From Pseudocoprococcus catus (GTDB taxonomy: Bacteria > Bacillota > Clostridia > Lachnospirales > Lachnospiraceae), in NCBI RefSeq assembly GCF_902381825.1, contig NZ_LR698973.1, positions 2,339,896 to 2,403,895 on the forward strand: a stretch of 64,000 nt of DNA, read 5' to 3'. Positions within the stretch are counted from its first letter, which is position 1. Each line of letters starts with the position of its first letter. The position numbers and the translations under genes were made by a program. The notes beneath the pieces are model-generated. The model ran no database searches. It was not told the DNA's origin and saw only the letters and a program-made list of their open reading frames with translations. Shown here in pieces: positions 9,160-18,443 of this stretch.

Positions 9160-11226
9160 TTACTTATTATTGACACTTACAATCCGATAATAAACTCCGG
9201 ATGTCATTTTGTAAACGATAATATAGCACACTGCAAACATCAGATAGCATCCCAGTGCCACCATTGCCAGAAACTGTGTCCGATTCAGCCCAAATAACAA
9301 CAGCAATTTAGAAATCATCGGGAAAGCAAACAGCAAATGCAAACCTGCCAGCAGAAGCGGTGCAAAGAAAACAATCAATATCTGTGAATTAATACTCTGC
9401 CGGATATCTTTCTTCGTCATGCCGACTTTCTGCATAACAACGAATCCTGACTGATCCTCATACCCCTCCGTCACCTGCTTGTAATACATAATCAGTATAG
9501 CCGCAAAGACAAAGACAATTCCGAGCAGAATGCCAAGTACCAGCAATCCGCCAAATGTACCGTAAAAGCTCTCTTTATTAAAGGCATAGCTTTCATAACT
9601 AACATAATCAATACCTTCCTGCTGCGATGCATTAAGGGCGGCAAATTTATTATTTAATATACCCTCTGCAGCCATCTGTGCGTCATCACTGCCGTCTAAA
9701 TTACAGCCGTAATAGCATTTAAAATAGACGTTTTCCATATTTTCTGTCGTATACTGAGCCATATTATACTGAGCCAGTTTTTCTGCCACCTCATCAAAAT
9801 CCGGCACAAAAATATAGTAAACTTTTGTTGATACTGCACCATCCATATGAATCGCCTTAAAATTTGAAATCACCTTTTTTACATTAAAATGAATATCATT
9901 ATGAATGGATAATGTGTCTGTATTATTTTCATAAGAGCCGCCATACACAGCAACAAGCGCTTCACCCGCATCAAGTGTCTCTTTTTCTCCGGTCACACGA
10001 TTATAGACACCGAGCGGCGCCACATAAACTTCATCGACATCGAAAGCTGTTGATTCATTCGTTTCCATATCCATCAACTCATCTTTCATTCTGAAATTCT
10101 GACCTTCAAGTTTCCCATAAAAAAAAGCGGATGTATATTCCAGAACATCGGAAGCTGTCAGATGGCTTTCGTGAAGCGTCTCTTCCATCAGCTGACGCCA
10201 ATTAGCCTCACTTTCTTCATTCAGATATTTTGGCGCACTGACATGAACCTCATAGGACAGGTCTCTCGGATAACGCTCACGCATAATGCTCTCTACTCCG
10301 GCATAAAGACAGATGGTTGATGAAAGCATCACCAGCACCATAGTGCTCAGTACACAGATGGAAGCCAGACCGGCGCCATTTCGCTTCATACGATAACTCA
10401 TTGAGGCAATAGATATAAAGTGTTGTTTCCTATAATAAAAACCTTTATTCTTCTGCAAAATCCGGCAAAGGGTTACTGATCCGGCAATAAAAAGCATATA
10501 CGTTGCTACGATAACAAGAATAACCGCAGCAAAAAACCATGCCAAAGCCACAACCGGGTCTTCGATTGTTACCGCCAGACCATAAGCAATGGCAAGCACC
10601 ACAACACCAACCAACGCCAGTAACCAATTGCCCTTCGGCGGTTTTTCACCGGTATGTTCGCTTCTCAGCAATTCCATTGGACTGGCCATGGTCATTTTTC
10701 TTAAAGCACTCAACAGAATCAGAATAAAAATAACAAGAAAAACCAGAATAGTTTCTCTGATGGCTGAACCTTCAATTCTCAGCTTGAAATCCGTCTGACC
10801 ATTCAGAATATTCACCATCCACAATTCTGCAAGTTTTGAAAAAACAATCCCGAATATAAGCCCCGCTACAAGGGAAATACCTGCAATAATGGCCGTTCCC
10901 CAGAAATGAATATGTGCCAGATTGCGTTTATCCATACCAAGGACATTGTACAAACCATATTCTCTGCTTCGCCGTTTATTTAAAAACGAATTTGTATAAA
11001 AAAGGAAAATCAATGTAAATAGACCGATGATCCATTTCCCAAAATTCAGCATGCCCTGCATTGTTTCTCCGCCCCGGATCCGGACCAGAACACTACTGAC
11101 ACTCAGTGCGTCAATAATATAAAACATCATGACCATGGCAATACATGTAAAAAAATAGGGAATATAGAGTTTTCTGTTATGGCTGATGCCTGACCAGGCC
11201 ATTTTCGGATAAAAAGATTTTCTCAT
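9160..11226 (-). CDS. Bce-type ABC transporter permease
   Basis: A 688-residue FtsX-like permease of the BceB group that senses and removes peptide antibiotics acting on lipid II intermediates. About ten membrane segments are visible: one at 20-40, six more up to about 308, then a large extracellular domain (about 312-560), then three C-terminal segments from about 568. That layout, a big loop between segments 7 and 8, is diagnostic for BceB. The start overlaps the ATPase stop by 4 bases (ATGA). The two-component genes directly upstream complete the usual sensing complex. The peptide recognised cannot be told from sequence. Confidence 0.92.
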   Translation of the reverse strand: MRKSFYPKMAWSGISHNRKLYIPYFFTCIAMVMMFYIIDALSVSSVLVRIRGGETMQGMLNFGKWIIGLFTLIFLFYTNSFLNKRRSREYGLYNVLGMDKRNLAHIHFWGTAIIAGISLVAGLIFGIVFSKLAELWMVNILNGQTDFKLRIEGSAIRETILVFLVIFILILLSALRKMTMASPMELLRSEHTGEKPPKGNWLLALVGVVVLAIAYGLAVTIEDPVVALAWFFAAVILVIVATYMLFIAGSVTLCRILQKNKGFYYRKQHFISIASMSYRMKRNGAGLASICVLSTMVLVMLSSTICLYAGVESIMRERYPRDLSYEVHVSAPKYLNEESEANWRQLMEETLHESHLTASDVLEYTSAFFYGKLEGQNFRMKDELMDMETNESTAFDVDEVYVAPLGVYNRVTGEKETLDAGEALVAVYGGSYENNTDTLSIHNDIHFNVKKVISNFKAIHMDGAVSTKVYYIFVPDFDEVAEKLAQYNMAQYTTENMENVYFKCYYGCNLDGSDDAQMAAEGILNNKFAALNASQQEGIDYVSYESYAFNKESFYGTFGGLLVLGILLGIVFVFAAILIMYYKQVTEGYEDQSGFVVMQKVGMTKKDIRQSINSQILIVFFAPLLLAGLHLLFAFPMISKLLLLFGLNRTQFLAMVALGCYLMFAVCYIIVYKMTSGVYYRIVSVNNK

Positions 11227-11987
11227 GCCCGATCACCGCCTGTCGTAAGAAGAGTCAGCGTATCGGAAATCTTTTGATACAATTCCTGACGTGTATGATG
11301 TCCCTTATAAATCTGATGAAAAACCTCACCGTCTTTGATAAATAAAACTCTGCCTGCATGGCTGGCCGCTTTAACAGAATGTGTTACCATGACGATGGTC
11401 TGCTTATCCTGATTGATTGCTGAGAATAGATCCAGCAACTCATCCGAGGACTTGGAATCCAATGCCCCCGTTGGCTCATCCGCAAAGATCAGCTTCGGAT
11501 GTGTGATCAGCGCTCTGGCTACCGCCGCACGCTGCTTCTGACCGCCGGACACCTCATAAGGATATTTCTTTAAAAGCTGTGTGATGCCCAATTGTTTTGC
11601 AATAGGCTCCAGACGCTTATGCATCTCTCTGTAATTCTTGCCTGCAAGGACCAGCGGCAGATAAATATTATCCTCCAGAGAAAATGTGTCCAACAGATTA
11701 AAATCTTGAAAAACGAATCCCAGATTATCACGGCGAAATTCTGCCATAGCAGTTTCCTTGATGTCTGCAAGATTCCTGCCGTCTAACAATACGGTACCGC
11801 CTGTTGGTTTGTCCAGTGCCGCCAGAATGTTCAACAATGTTGTCTTACCGGAACCGGATTCACCCATGATGGCCACATATTCTCCCTCTTCCACACTAAA
11901 GGACACATTTTTCAGTGCCTGTACCTGATTACCGCCAAAACGGGTGGTATAGGTCTTTTTCAGCCCTTTTACTTCCAAAATACTCAT
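11223..11987 (-). CDS. Bce-type ABC transporter ATP-binding protein
   Basis: A 254-residue ATPase of the MacB/BceA group. Walker A is GESGSGKTT (about 38-46), the signature VSGGQKQR and Walker B LIFADEPTGALD follow, and the last helix region is normal. It powers the permease encoded just after it, with which it overlaps by 4 bases. AGGAGG lies 9 bases before the ATG. The 135-bp gap to the kinase gene upstream holds a TACAAT -10 (12042-12047) and a perfect inverted repeat at 12087-12110, so this transporter pair is very probably switched on by the adjacent response regulator. Confidence 0.95.
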   Translation of the reverse strand: MSILEVKGLKKTYTTRFGGNQVQALKNVSFSVEEGEYVAIMGESGSGKTTLLNILAALDKPTGGTVLLDGRNLADIKETAMAEFRRDNLGFVFQDFNLLDTFSLEDNIYLPLVLAGKNYREMHKRLEPIAKQLGITQLLKKYPYEVSGGQKQRAAVARALITHPKLIFADEPTGALDSKSSDELLDLFSAINQDKQTIVMVTHSVKAASHAGRVLFIKDGEVFHQIYKGHHTRQELYQKISDTLTLLTTGGDRA

Positions 11988-12086
11988 ATTTAAAATCCTC
12001 CTGTCTGATTGAATGACTTGTTCATTTCTTTTGACAGGATTATTGTATCAAACTCTTTTCATCCGCTCCATCGAATGGCCTTACAG

Positions 12087-12110
12087 ACTTCTTACACTTT
12101 TGTAAGAAGT
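12087..12110. promoter_or_regulatory. BceR-type operator upstream of the ABC transporter genes
   Basis: ACTTCTTACA (12087-12096), four spacer bases, and TGTAAGAAGT (12101-12110) form a perfect 10-bp inverted repeat. Its core fits TNACA-N4-TGTAA, known for BceR-like regulators. It lies about 40 bp upstream of a TACAAT -10 (12042-12047) that has no good -35, as expected for an activator-dependent promoter. Confidence 0.75.
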
Positions 12111-12122
12111 ACTGTTCGTTTT

Positions 12123-13124
12123 CTACTCAAACATACGCTCCGCTGTATTCAGATTCAATTTGATCACAGTCCCTTTATCCGGTTCCGATTCAGCCGAAAT
12201 ACCATGGCCCAGGTTATGACAGATTCTGGCGCAAAGATATAGCCCCAGTCCACTGGCTTTTTTATCCGTTCGGCCGTTATACCCGGTATACCCCTTCTCG
12301 AATATTCTCGGCAGATCCTCCGCTGCAATCCCCATACCCGTATCACGGATACACAGTATCTTCGGTGATTCCAGATAAATGGACACACAGCCCTGCTGTG
12401 TATACTTCAGTGCATTTGAAAGTATCTGTTCAATAACAAAAAGCAGCCATTTCTCGTCCGTCATGACCTGTGCATTCAGCGGCTGATAATCCAAATGAAT
12501 CTTTTTGCCGATAAACTGCCCTGCAAATTTGCGCAATGCCTGCCGCAGGATATCGTCCAGATCATAAACAGCAATAACATAATCCCTGGTATCTGTGTCC
12601 AATCTGAGATAACACAATACCATATCCACGTACTGCTCCACCCTGGCAAGCTCCACAGAAAGCTTTCTTGAAAAGGATGAATCTGTATTCTGTAAAGTCA
12701 GCCGCATAGCTGCAATCGGTGTTTTAATCTGATGTGCCCAGACGGTATAATAGTCCATCATATCCTGATATTGAAAAGACATCTCATCCTTCATCCTGCG
12801 CTGTCCTTCCTGAAGTTGAACAATGATCTGCTGATAATCCGTCTCCAGCACACTTACCGATTCCGGGAAATCCGTCATCACATCAAAAGGCATCGCCGAC
12901 AATTGCTGCAGCCTTTCATGCCTTACTACAAACTTCCTGTAATCCCATACAAGAAAAAGCATCCCTGTAACAAAGCAGAGCAACACCGGATAAAAAATCG
13001 CAGCAAGGGGCAGATGATACAAAGCAAAAGTCACAAAAAATATAATCGCAAAAAGTCCCTCTTTCAGGAACAGACTTTTCTTTTGTCCCAGCCACTTCAC
13101 AAAATTGATTTTTTCTTCCATCAT
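12123..13124 (-). CDS. intramembrane-sensing histidine kinase, BceS type
   Basis: A 333-residue kinase with two closely spaced membrane helices (about 23-40 and 43-60) and almost no extracellular part, the hallmark of BceS-like kinases that read the flux of their partner transporter. The phospho-acceptor is His131 in YTVWAHQIKTP; the ATPase domain shows LSNALKYT, DTGMGI and GLGLYL. It overlaps the response regulator by 4 bases. The stop is 12 bases from the operator of the transporter genes. Function in peptide-antibiotic response is from the family and the gene context. Confidence 0.94.
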   Translation of the reverse strand: MMEEKINFVKWLGQKKSLFLKEGLFAIIFFVTFALYHLPLAAIFYPVLLCFVTGMLFLVWDYRKFVVRHERLQQLSAMPFDVMTDFPESVSVLETDYQQIIVQLQEGQRRMKDEMSFQYQDMMDYYTVWAHQIKTPIAAMRLTLQNTDSSFSRKLSVELARVEQYVDMVLCYLRLDTDTRDYVIAVYDLDDILRQALRKFAGQFIGKKIHLDYQPLNAQVMTDEKWLLFVIEQILSNALKYTQQGCVSIYLESPKILCIRDTGMGIAAEDLPRIFEKGYTGYNGRTDKKASGLGLYLCARICHNLGHGISAESEPDKGTVIKLNLNTAERMFE

Positions 13125-13813
13125 TCCTGCCCTTTCTCATCCGAAAAAATCACATAACCCACACCGAATTTTGTTGTAATAAAATCTTTCAGCCCGGCTC
13201 CCTCCAGCTTCTTCCTGAGACGGTTCACATTCACTGTCAGCGTGTTGTCATCAATAAAACTGTCCGTTTCCCAAAGCCGTTCCATCAAACGTTCCCGGCT
13301 GACAATCTTACCGGCGTTCTCCATAAGGATTTTTAAAATACCATATTCATTGCGGGATAAAGCAATTTGTTCGCCCCTGTAAGTCAGTGAGTGATCATCT
13401 ACATTAAGAACCGCCTCCCGGCATTGCAGAACATGCTCTATCTTTGCAAAATCATAGGTTCTTCGAAGCATCGCCTGCATTTTGGCAATCAGCACCGTCT
13501 GGTCAAAAGGCTTAGCAATAAAATCATCACCGCCCATATTCATGGCCATAACTATATTCATGTTGTCCGAAGCAGAGGATATAAAAATTACCGGTACGCG
13601 TGAGACCTTTCGGATCTCACCGCACCAGTAATAACCGTTGAAAAAAGGCAGACCGATATCCATCAATACAAGATGCGGATCAAATGCATTAAATTCTGCC
13701 ATGACATCTCTGAAATTTGTCACACTGTGTGTTTTAAAATTCCACATTTTTGCCTGCTCGCTGACCGCTTCAGCAATGCCGGCATCATCTTCCACAATCA
13801 ATATTCTGTACAT
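13121..13813 (-). CDS. response regulator, BceR type (OmpR/PhoB family)
   Basis: A 230-residue regulator: receiver domain with the phosphorylated Asp D52 (LVLMDIGLP) and acidic pair E8/D9-D10, then a winged-helix DNA-binding domain from about 125, ending with NVNRLRKKLEG typical of OmpR-type recognition. It should bind the perfect inverted repeat at 12087-12110 and drive the ABC transporter. It begins 10 bp after the small membrane protein gene and overlaps the kinase by 4 bases, so the three form one unit. Confidence 0.95.
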   Translation of the reverse strand: MYRILIVEDDAGIAEAVSEQAKMWNFKTHSVTNFRDVMAEFNAFDPHLVLMDIGLPFFNGYYWCGEIRKVSRVPVIFISSASDNMNIVMAMNMGGDDFIAKPFDQTVLIAKMQAMLRRTYDFAKIEHVLQCREAVLNVDDHSLTYRGEQIALSRNEYGILKILMENAGKIVSRERLMERLWETDSFIDDNTLTVNVNRLRKKLEGAGLKDFITTKFGVGYVIFSDEKGQE

Positions 13814-13823
13814 TCATTGCCTC

Positions 13824-14390
13824 CTAATGCCTGCGCTGCAAGGTATTTAAAACACCATTTAAGCGAACCAGATAGAGGACTTCGCACACAAGTGCCATAA
13901 CCGCACATACATAATAAGCAAACAAGATTTCCACTGAAGCAGATCTAAAGCAAAGTACCAGGATCAAAACACAGATCAGCACCTGAAACAGGCTCATATA
14001 GCGCCACCATCTCTTGAATTTCTCCAACTTCAAATCACCGGATACATCAGTCTCAATCTCATATAAAGACTGCAGGAACAGATAAAGCACATAAAAAAGT
14101 ACCACATAATAAATCAGAGATAAAGCCGTCTCAAACCAGGCAATATTCGCACCGATCCCTGTCAACGCCATCACATAAAGAATTGCCGAATAAACGGTCA
14201 ATACAAGCAGCGTTGTCCTTGCTGTCACCAGTCGTTGGCATGTCTTCGGATAAGCAGCCATGATATCCTTAAAACCAAGATAAAGTAAAAAACAACCAAT
14301 GAAGTCCGGCAGGATTCCGAATCTCATACTACCATTTGTAACTGTAAAATCAAGCAGCGCCAGAATTGCGCCAATAAAAATCTTTATCAT
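13824..14390 (-). CDS. small multi-span membrane protein ahead of the bce-type regulator
   Basis: About 188 residues with five to six hydrophobic segments and no recognised catalytic motif; a short charged loop (about residues 118-140) splits it. I do not recognise the family. An extended frame up to 14483 exists, but AGGAG lies before the ATG at 14390 and the extra 31 residues look non-coding, so the shorter form is given. It precedes the response regulator by 10 bp and is probably co-transcribed. It might be an accessory of the resistance module, but nothing in the sequence proves this. Confidence 0.75.
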   Translation of the reverse strand: MIKIFIGAILALLDFTVTNGSMRFGILPDFIGCFLLYLGFKDIMAAYPKTCQRLVTARTTLLVLTVYSAILYVMALTGIGANIAWFETALSLIYYVVLFYVLYLFLQSLYEIETDVSGDLKLEKFKRWWRYMSLFQVLICVLILVLCFRSASVEILFAYYVCAVMALVCEVLYLVRLNGVLNTLQRRH

Positions 14391-14491
14391 ACCTCTTTCT
14401 TCTCCTTTTAATCCTTTTGCATGTCGACCCACCGTGTCTGACGCATAATCAGTCATTGCAGCAGACGCACCTGTTCTGTTCATAAAGCAAG

Positions 14492-14514
14492 GGCTGAGCC
14501 TTAAAAGCTCAGCC
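14492..14514 (-). terminator. hairpin at the hflX stop codon
   Basis: GGCTGAGC (14492-14499) pairs with GCTCAGCC (14507-14514); the hflX stop lies in the loop. The minus-strand tail CCTTGCTTT is T-poor, so termination may be partial. Confidence 0.5.
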
Positions 14515-15760
14515 GTGCATAAATATCCTTTGGAATATAGGCTTTCACATAAATGCCGTCTTCCTGATAACGTTCTTCCAGAAGCTGACCATACTTTCGG
14601 ATCACCGCGATCTCACCCGCATGGGCATAATCAAAGACCCTCTCGATCAGCAGCTTATTCGCTCTCAGAATCGTCTGCACTGTCGAAAGCAGTGCATCCA
14701 GTCCTGTTCCCTGCTTCACCGAAGCTGTCACTGTATAGTCAGCCCTGAAATCCTTCAGACTGACAAGACTTTCCTGATCCCGGATCAGATCCGTTTTGTT
14801 AAACACTGTGATAATCTTCTTGTCCTTAATATCCAATGCCGCCAGGGTCTCATACACAACGTGCATATGCATCTCTGCCTGAGGATTGGAGGCATCTACC
14901 ATATGGATCAGAATATCGGCGTACTTCGCCTCCTCCAGTGTACTTCTGAATGCATCTACCAGATGATGCGGCAGCTTATGAATAAAACCGACGGTATCTG
15001 TCAGCAACAGTTCCTGTCCGTCATCCAGTGTCAGATTCCTTGTTGTCGGATCAAGGGTAGCAAAAAGTTTGTCCTCCTCAAGAACACCGGCACCTGTCAG
15101 TCTGTTCAGAAGTGTGGACTTACCGGCATTGGTATAACCAACAATGGCAGCCACCGGGATCTGATTTCTCTGACGCTGCTGTCTTGCTACTTCACGGTGC
15201 CGCTTCACATCTTCCAACTCCCGTTTGAGCTGTGAAATACGTTCTCTGATCAATCGTCGATCCACTTCCAGTTTCTTCTCACCGGGGCCTCTTGTACCGA
15301 TACCGCCGCCAAGACGGGAAAGTGAATTTCTCATGCCCACCAGACGGGTGGCTCTGTAACGCAACTGTGCCAGCTCTACCTGAATCTTACCCTCACGGGT
15401 TGTGGCCCGTTGGGCAAAAATATCCAGGATCAGCAATGTACGATCCATCACCTTGATATCCAGCACATCCTCCATATTGGCCATCTGCGCCGGTGATAAC
15501 TCATCATCACAGATGATACCTGTTGCATGGGTCTCTGAGATGAGAAATGCCAATTCTTCCAGCTTACCCTTGCCGAGATAAGTTCCCGGATGGATCATCT
15601 CTCTATTCTGGATCAATCTCCCTACAGTCACTGCCCCGGCTGTCTTCGCCAGTTCTTCCAGCTCATCCAGTGACTCATCCGTCACCGATGTTTCTCCCAG
15701 AGCAACACCCACAAGAATGATTTCTTCTGTTACCTGTTTATTCTCATAAAAATCTGCCAT
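14501..15760 (-). CDS. hflX: GTPase HflX
   Basis: Ribosome-associated GTPase that splits stalled or heat-damaged 70S particles. The 419-residue protein has the N-terminal HflX domain with GTYLGKGKLEEL, the glycine-rich GGGIGTRGPGE loop, a coiled coil, and the G domain: GYTNAGKST (G1), DTVGFI (G3) and FNKTDL (G4). GACAGGAGAG precedes the start at normal distance. It follows the TPR protein gene by 41 bp on the same strand and may share transcription with it and corA. Confidence 0.96.
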   Translation of the reverse strand: MADFYENKQVTEEIILVGVALGETSVTDESLDELEELAKTAGAVTVGRLIQNREMIHPGTYLGKGKLEELAFLISETHATGIICDDELSPAQMANMEDVLDIKVMDRTLLILDIFAQRATTREGKIQVELAQLRYRATRLVGMRNSLSRLGGGIGTRGPGEKKLEVDRRLIRERISQLKRELEDVKRHREVARQQRQRNQIPVAAIVGYTNAGKSTLLNRLTGAGVLEEDKLFATLDPTTRNLTLDDGQELLLTDTVGFIHKLPHHLVDAFRSTLEEAKYADILIHMVDASNPQAEMHMHVVYETLAALDIKDKKIITVFNKTDLIRDQESLVSLKDFRADYTVTASVKQGTGLDALLSTVQTILRANKLLIERVFDYAHAGEIAVIRKYGQLLEERYQEDGIYVKAYIPKDIYARLSF

Positions 15761-15801
15761 AAACTCTCCTGTCTGTTATTCAAGACGCATGCTCAGGCGG
15801 T

Positions 15802-17232
15802 CTACTGTGTGACACGGCTCTCGAGGAACTGATATTCCTTCTGGCCCTTTGTATCATCCGGATACTTGCCGACATAAGTCTTGGCTGTATTATAAGCATC
15901 CTCCCATCGTTCAAGATGTTCGTATGAAACGATCAAGTTGAAGGATAACGCTGCATCAGACTCTCTGTCATTATAAGTCAGACCGCTCTCACAGGCCTGT
16001 GCTGCCTTCTCATATTCTCCCTTGGCCAACAGGACTGCTGCGTACTGATTGTAGGCTTTTGCTGCAAGAGATGCATCAACACTGCTGATATCAACTTCAT
16101 CAAAATACTTCCCATAATAAGTAAGCGCTGTATCGTAATCCTGCTGCGTATAAGATACTTCTCCCAGTCCCAGCAAAGCTGCCTTGTAGCCTTTGTCGTA
16201 AGATTTATTCAACATATCAGCCGCATTGGTATAATCCTGAAGATCTACATAAATCATCCCTCGATTGTAATAATCTTCACCACTGCTGCCGGATAACTGC
16301 AGTGCATCATTCAGCACCTGTTTCGCCTCATCATCCTTGCCCTGAGCTTCAATGGCACTGTACAATGTTCTGTAAACTGTATAACTCTTCCGGCTCTGCT
16401 TGATGGCTGCGTAAAGATCCTTCTCTGCGGATGCATAATCCTGCAGCTGCATATATGCCATACCTCTCAGCATTCTTGTACCTGCATCATCCTTCAGATC
16501 AATAATCTGGCCATAGGACTGAACTGCTGCCTGATAATCACCGGACTTCTGTTCGGCTTCTGCCTTATAATATAAGGTATCTATCCGAATATCATTACTC
16601 TGGCTGCTGATATTCAACGCATCCCCAAACCATTTGATGGCGGTCTGATAGTCTCCCTGATAAAGACAGGCAATCCCCCTGCCGCGATTCAGCAGCGCCT
16701 TCTGGTCATCATTTTCCGCACAACCCTCTGCCTGGTTGAAATAACCAAGAGCCTCATCATAGGATTTCTGTTCCACATACGCCATGCCGAGATGTATGTA
16801 ATAGTCCGCATTGCTGCCATCATAGGAAATTGCTTCCTTAAATTCGTTCACTGCGGTATCATAGTCACCACTTTCATAGGCATTCATGCCCTTGTTGTCA
16901 TGCCTGGAACCACTGTTATAATTCTTAACAGAAAAAACAGTGACCACAAGTGCCGCGATCACCAGGCACGCTGCAACCAGTCTGAGTGCCTGTTTCTGTT
17001 TGCGCCTGCGTATGATCTTCCTGCGCCGTTCCTGATGCTGTTTCTTTCTGCGTGCTTCCGCCCGCTTCCTGGCCATTTCTTCGTCTTCTTCGGTTCTTCT
17101 GGCCGGTCGTTTCTTCGGAACCTCATATTCCGGATGCACTTTGTTCGTTATATTCTTAATACGGCTTCTGTCAGATTCCGTATCCTTCGCTATCTTCCGG
17201 TTCTTTCGAACTCTCTTGTCGTCATTCTCCAA
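15802..17232 (-). CDS. membrane-anchored TPR-repeat protein
   Basis: A 476-residue protein with a highly basic cytoplasmic head (1-82, many Arg/Lys), one membrane helix (about 83-101, LRLVAACLVIAALVVTVFS) and a long run of about nine tetratricopeptide repeats of the form GxxxYxxxxYxxAlxxxxxA. The repeats would sit outside the membrane and act as a protein-binding scaffold. No enzyme domain is present. It lies between corA (37 bp) and hflX (41 bp). Partner and role are unknown; the strongly basic head could contact nucleic acid or acidic lipids. Confidence 0.88.
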   Translation of the reverse strand: MENDDKRVRKNRKIAKDTESDRSRIKNITNKVHPEYEVPKKRPARRTEEDEEMARKRAEARRKKQHQERRRKIIRRRKQKQALRLVAACLVIAALVVTVFSVKNYNSGSRHDNKGMNAYESGDYDTAVNEFKEAISYDGSNADYYIHLGMAYVEQKSYDEALGYFNQAEGCAENDDQKALLNRGRGIACLYQGDYQTAIKWFGDALNISSQSNDIRIDTLYYKAEAEQKSGDYQAAVQSYGQIIDLKDDAGTRMLRGMAYMQLQDYASAEKDLYAAIKQSRKSYTVYRTLYSAIEAQGKDDEAKQVLNDALQLSGSSGEDYYNRGMIYVDLQDYTNAADMLNKSYDKGYKAALLGLGEVSYTQQDYDTALTYYGKYFDEVDISSVDASLAAKAYNQYAAVLLAKGEYEKAAQACESGLTYNDRESDAALSFNLIVSYEHLERWEDAYNTAKTYVGKYPDDTKGQKEYQFLESRVTQ

Positions 17233-17269
17233 GCTATACGCCTCCTTCTATTCTGACTCAATATTCCGT

Positions 17270-18214
17270 CTAAAGCATTCGCTTACGCCACAATATCCAC
17301 AAAATAAACAGACATAACAGAAATGTCAGTCCACAGATAACACCAAATCCCATCTTCAAGGAGCCAAAAGGCATTCCGCCTGTATCCACATTCATACCAT
17401 ACAAACCGGAGATAATCGTCGGAACCGCCATAACCAATGTGATGGACGTCAGATACTTCATGGTATTATTCAATCGGTTATTGATAACGTTGGACATCAG
17501 TTCACTGGTACCATCGATAATCTCTCGATAAATCGTCGCCATCTCAATAGCCTGTCTGTTCTCAACCTGTACATCCTCAAGCAGATCTTCATCTTCCGGG
17601 AACTGCGGAATATGCTTATATCTGCGAAGCCTGTCAATAACCATGCCTGCTGCACGGAGAGAAGTCTCAAAATAGACCAATGTAGACTCCAGATCGTGCA
17701 GTTCCACAAGATCCGCCTCGTCTTCCTTCTCTTCACCGATTCGGGCCTCAATAGCCAGTCGTCTGTTGTCAACAGAACGAAGAACATTCTGGTACGTTGT
17801 CATAGAATTCAGAAGAATCTGATAAACAAAACGGGTACGCTTCTTTGTTGAAAAGTATCGGACATGGCTCTTAATAAATGTATTCAAAATCGGGGTGTCT
17901 TCACTGCAAATTGTAATGATCGCGCCGTCTGCAAGGATCAAACCGAGAGGGATGGTCGTATAGACCTTCTTCTCATGCTGTATCTCACTTGCCGGAATAT
18001 CTACCAGGACCAGCGTATAATCATCTTCCAGCACGATACGGGATTTCTCTTCTTCATCCAGTGCGGCTCGCATATCTTCTATGTCTATATTGTACTTCTT
18101 CGCGACAGGTTCCATCTCCCACATGGTCGCTGCTGTCACCTTGACCCAACAGCCTTCCTCAAAGTCCTGCAAAGCATTCAGCTTGCCGCCTTCTGTTTCA
18201 TATATATTAACCAC
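17270..18214 (-). CDS. CorA-family divalent cation transporter
   Basis: Soluble N-terminal alpha/beta funnel, long helices, and two C-terminal membrane segments joined by the loop with GMN (YGMNVDTGG), the CorA signature; length about 314. It would let Mg2+ or related cations enter down their gradient. The frame runs up to an ATG at 18232, but no ribosome binding site precedes it; AGGTGAG stands 5 bases before GTG at 18214, which starts the conserved region, so GTG is preferred. Members of this branch can also move Co2+ or Ni2+. Confidence 0.93.
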   Translation of the reverse strand: MVNIYETEGGKLNALQDFEEGCWVKVTAATMWEMEPVAKKYNIDIEDMRAALDEEEKSRIVLEDDYTLVLVDIPASEIQHEKKVYTTIPLGLILADGAIITICSEDTPILNTFIKSHVRYFSTKKRTRFVYQILLNSMTTYQNVLRSVDNRRLAIEARIGEEKEDEADLVELHDLESTLVYFETSLRAAGMVIDRLRRYKHIPQFPEDEDLLEDVQVENRQAIEMATIYREIIDGTSELMSNVINNRLNNTMKYLTSITLVMAVPTIISGLYGMNVDTGGMPFGSLKMGFGVICGLTFLLCLFILWILWRKRML

Positions 18215-18377
18215 GTATCTCACCTGCCTCATTGATTCTTATTCATTTGCACCATACCCATCTTAACATACCCAACCCTACTTCTCAAGCTTTTTTATTT
18301 TCAGTCTCTAAATGCCACTGAAAAATGTACCAAAATTTTTAAATTTATCTATCCCCGTATGATTTTATGTGATATAC

Positions 18378-18396
18378 TAGACATAGTGTCTATAAT
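18378..18396 (+). promoter_or_regulatory. promoter of the surface-protein gene with overlapping palindrome
   Basis: TATAAT at 18391-18396 overlaps a perfect inverted repeat TAGACA-TAG-TGTCTA (18378-18392). No good -35 is seen 17 bp upstream. The palindrome may be a repressor or activator site. Confidence 0.5.
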
Positions 18397-18443
18397 ATCG
18401 TTAACAAAGAACGACTCAATTTTTAAAGGAAAGGAATCATTGG

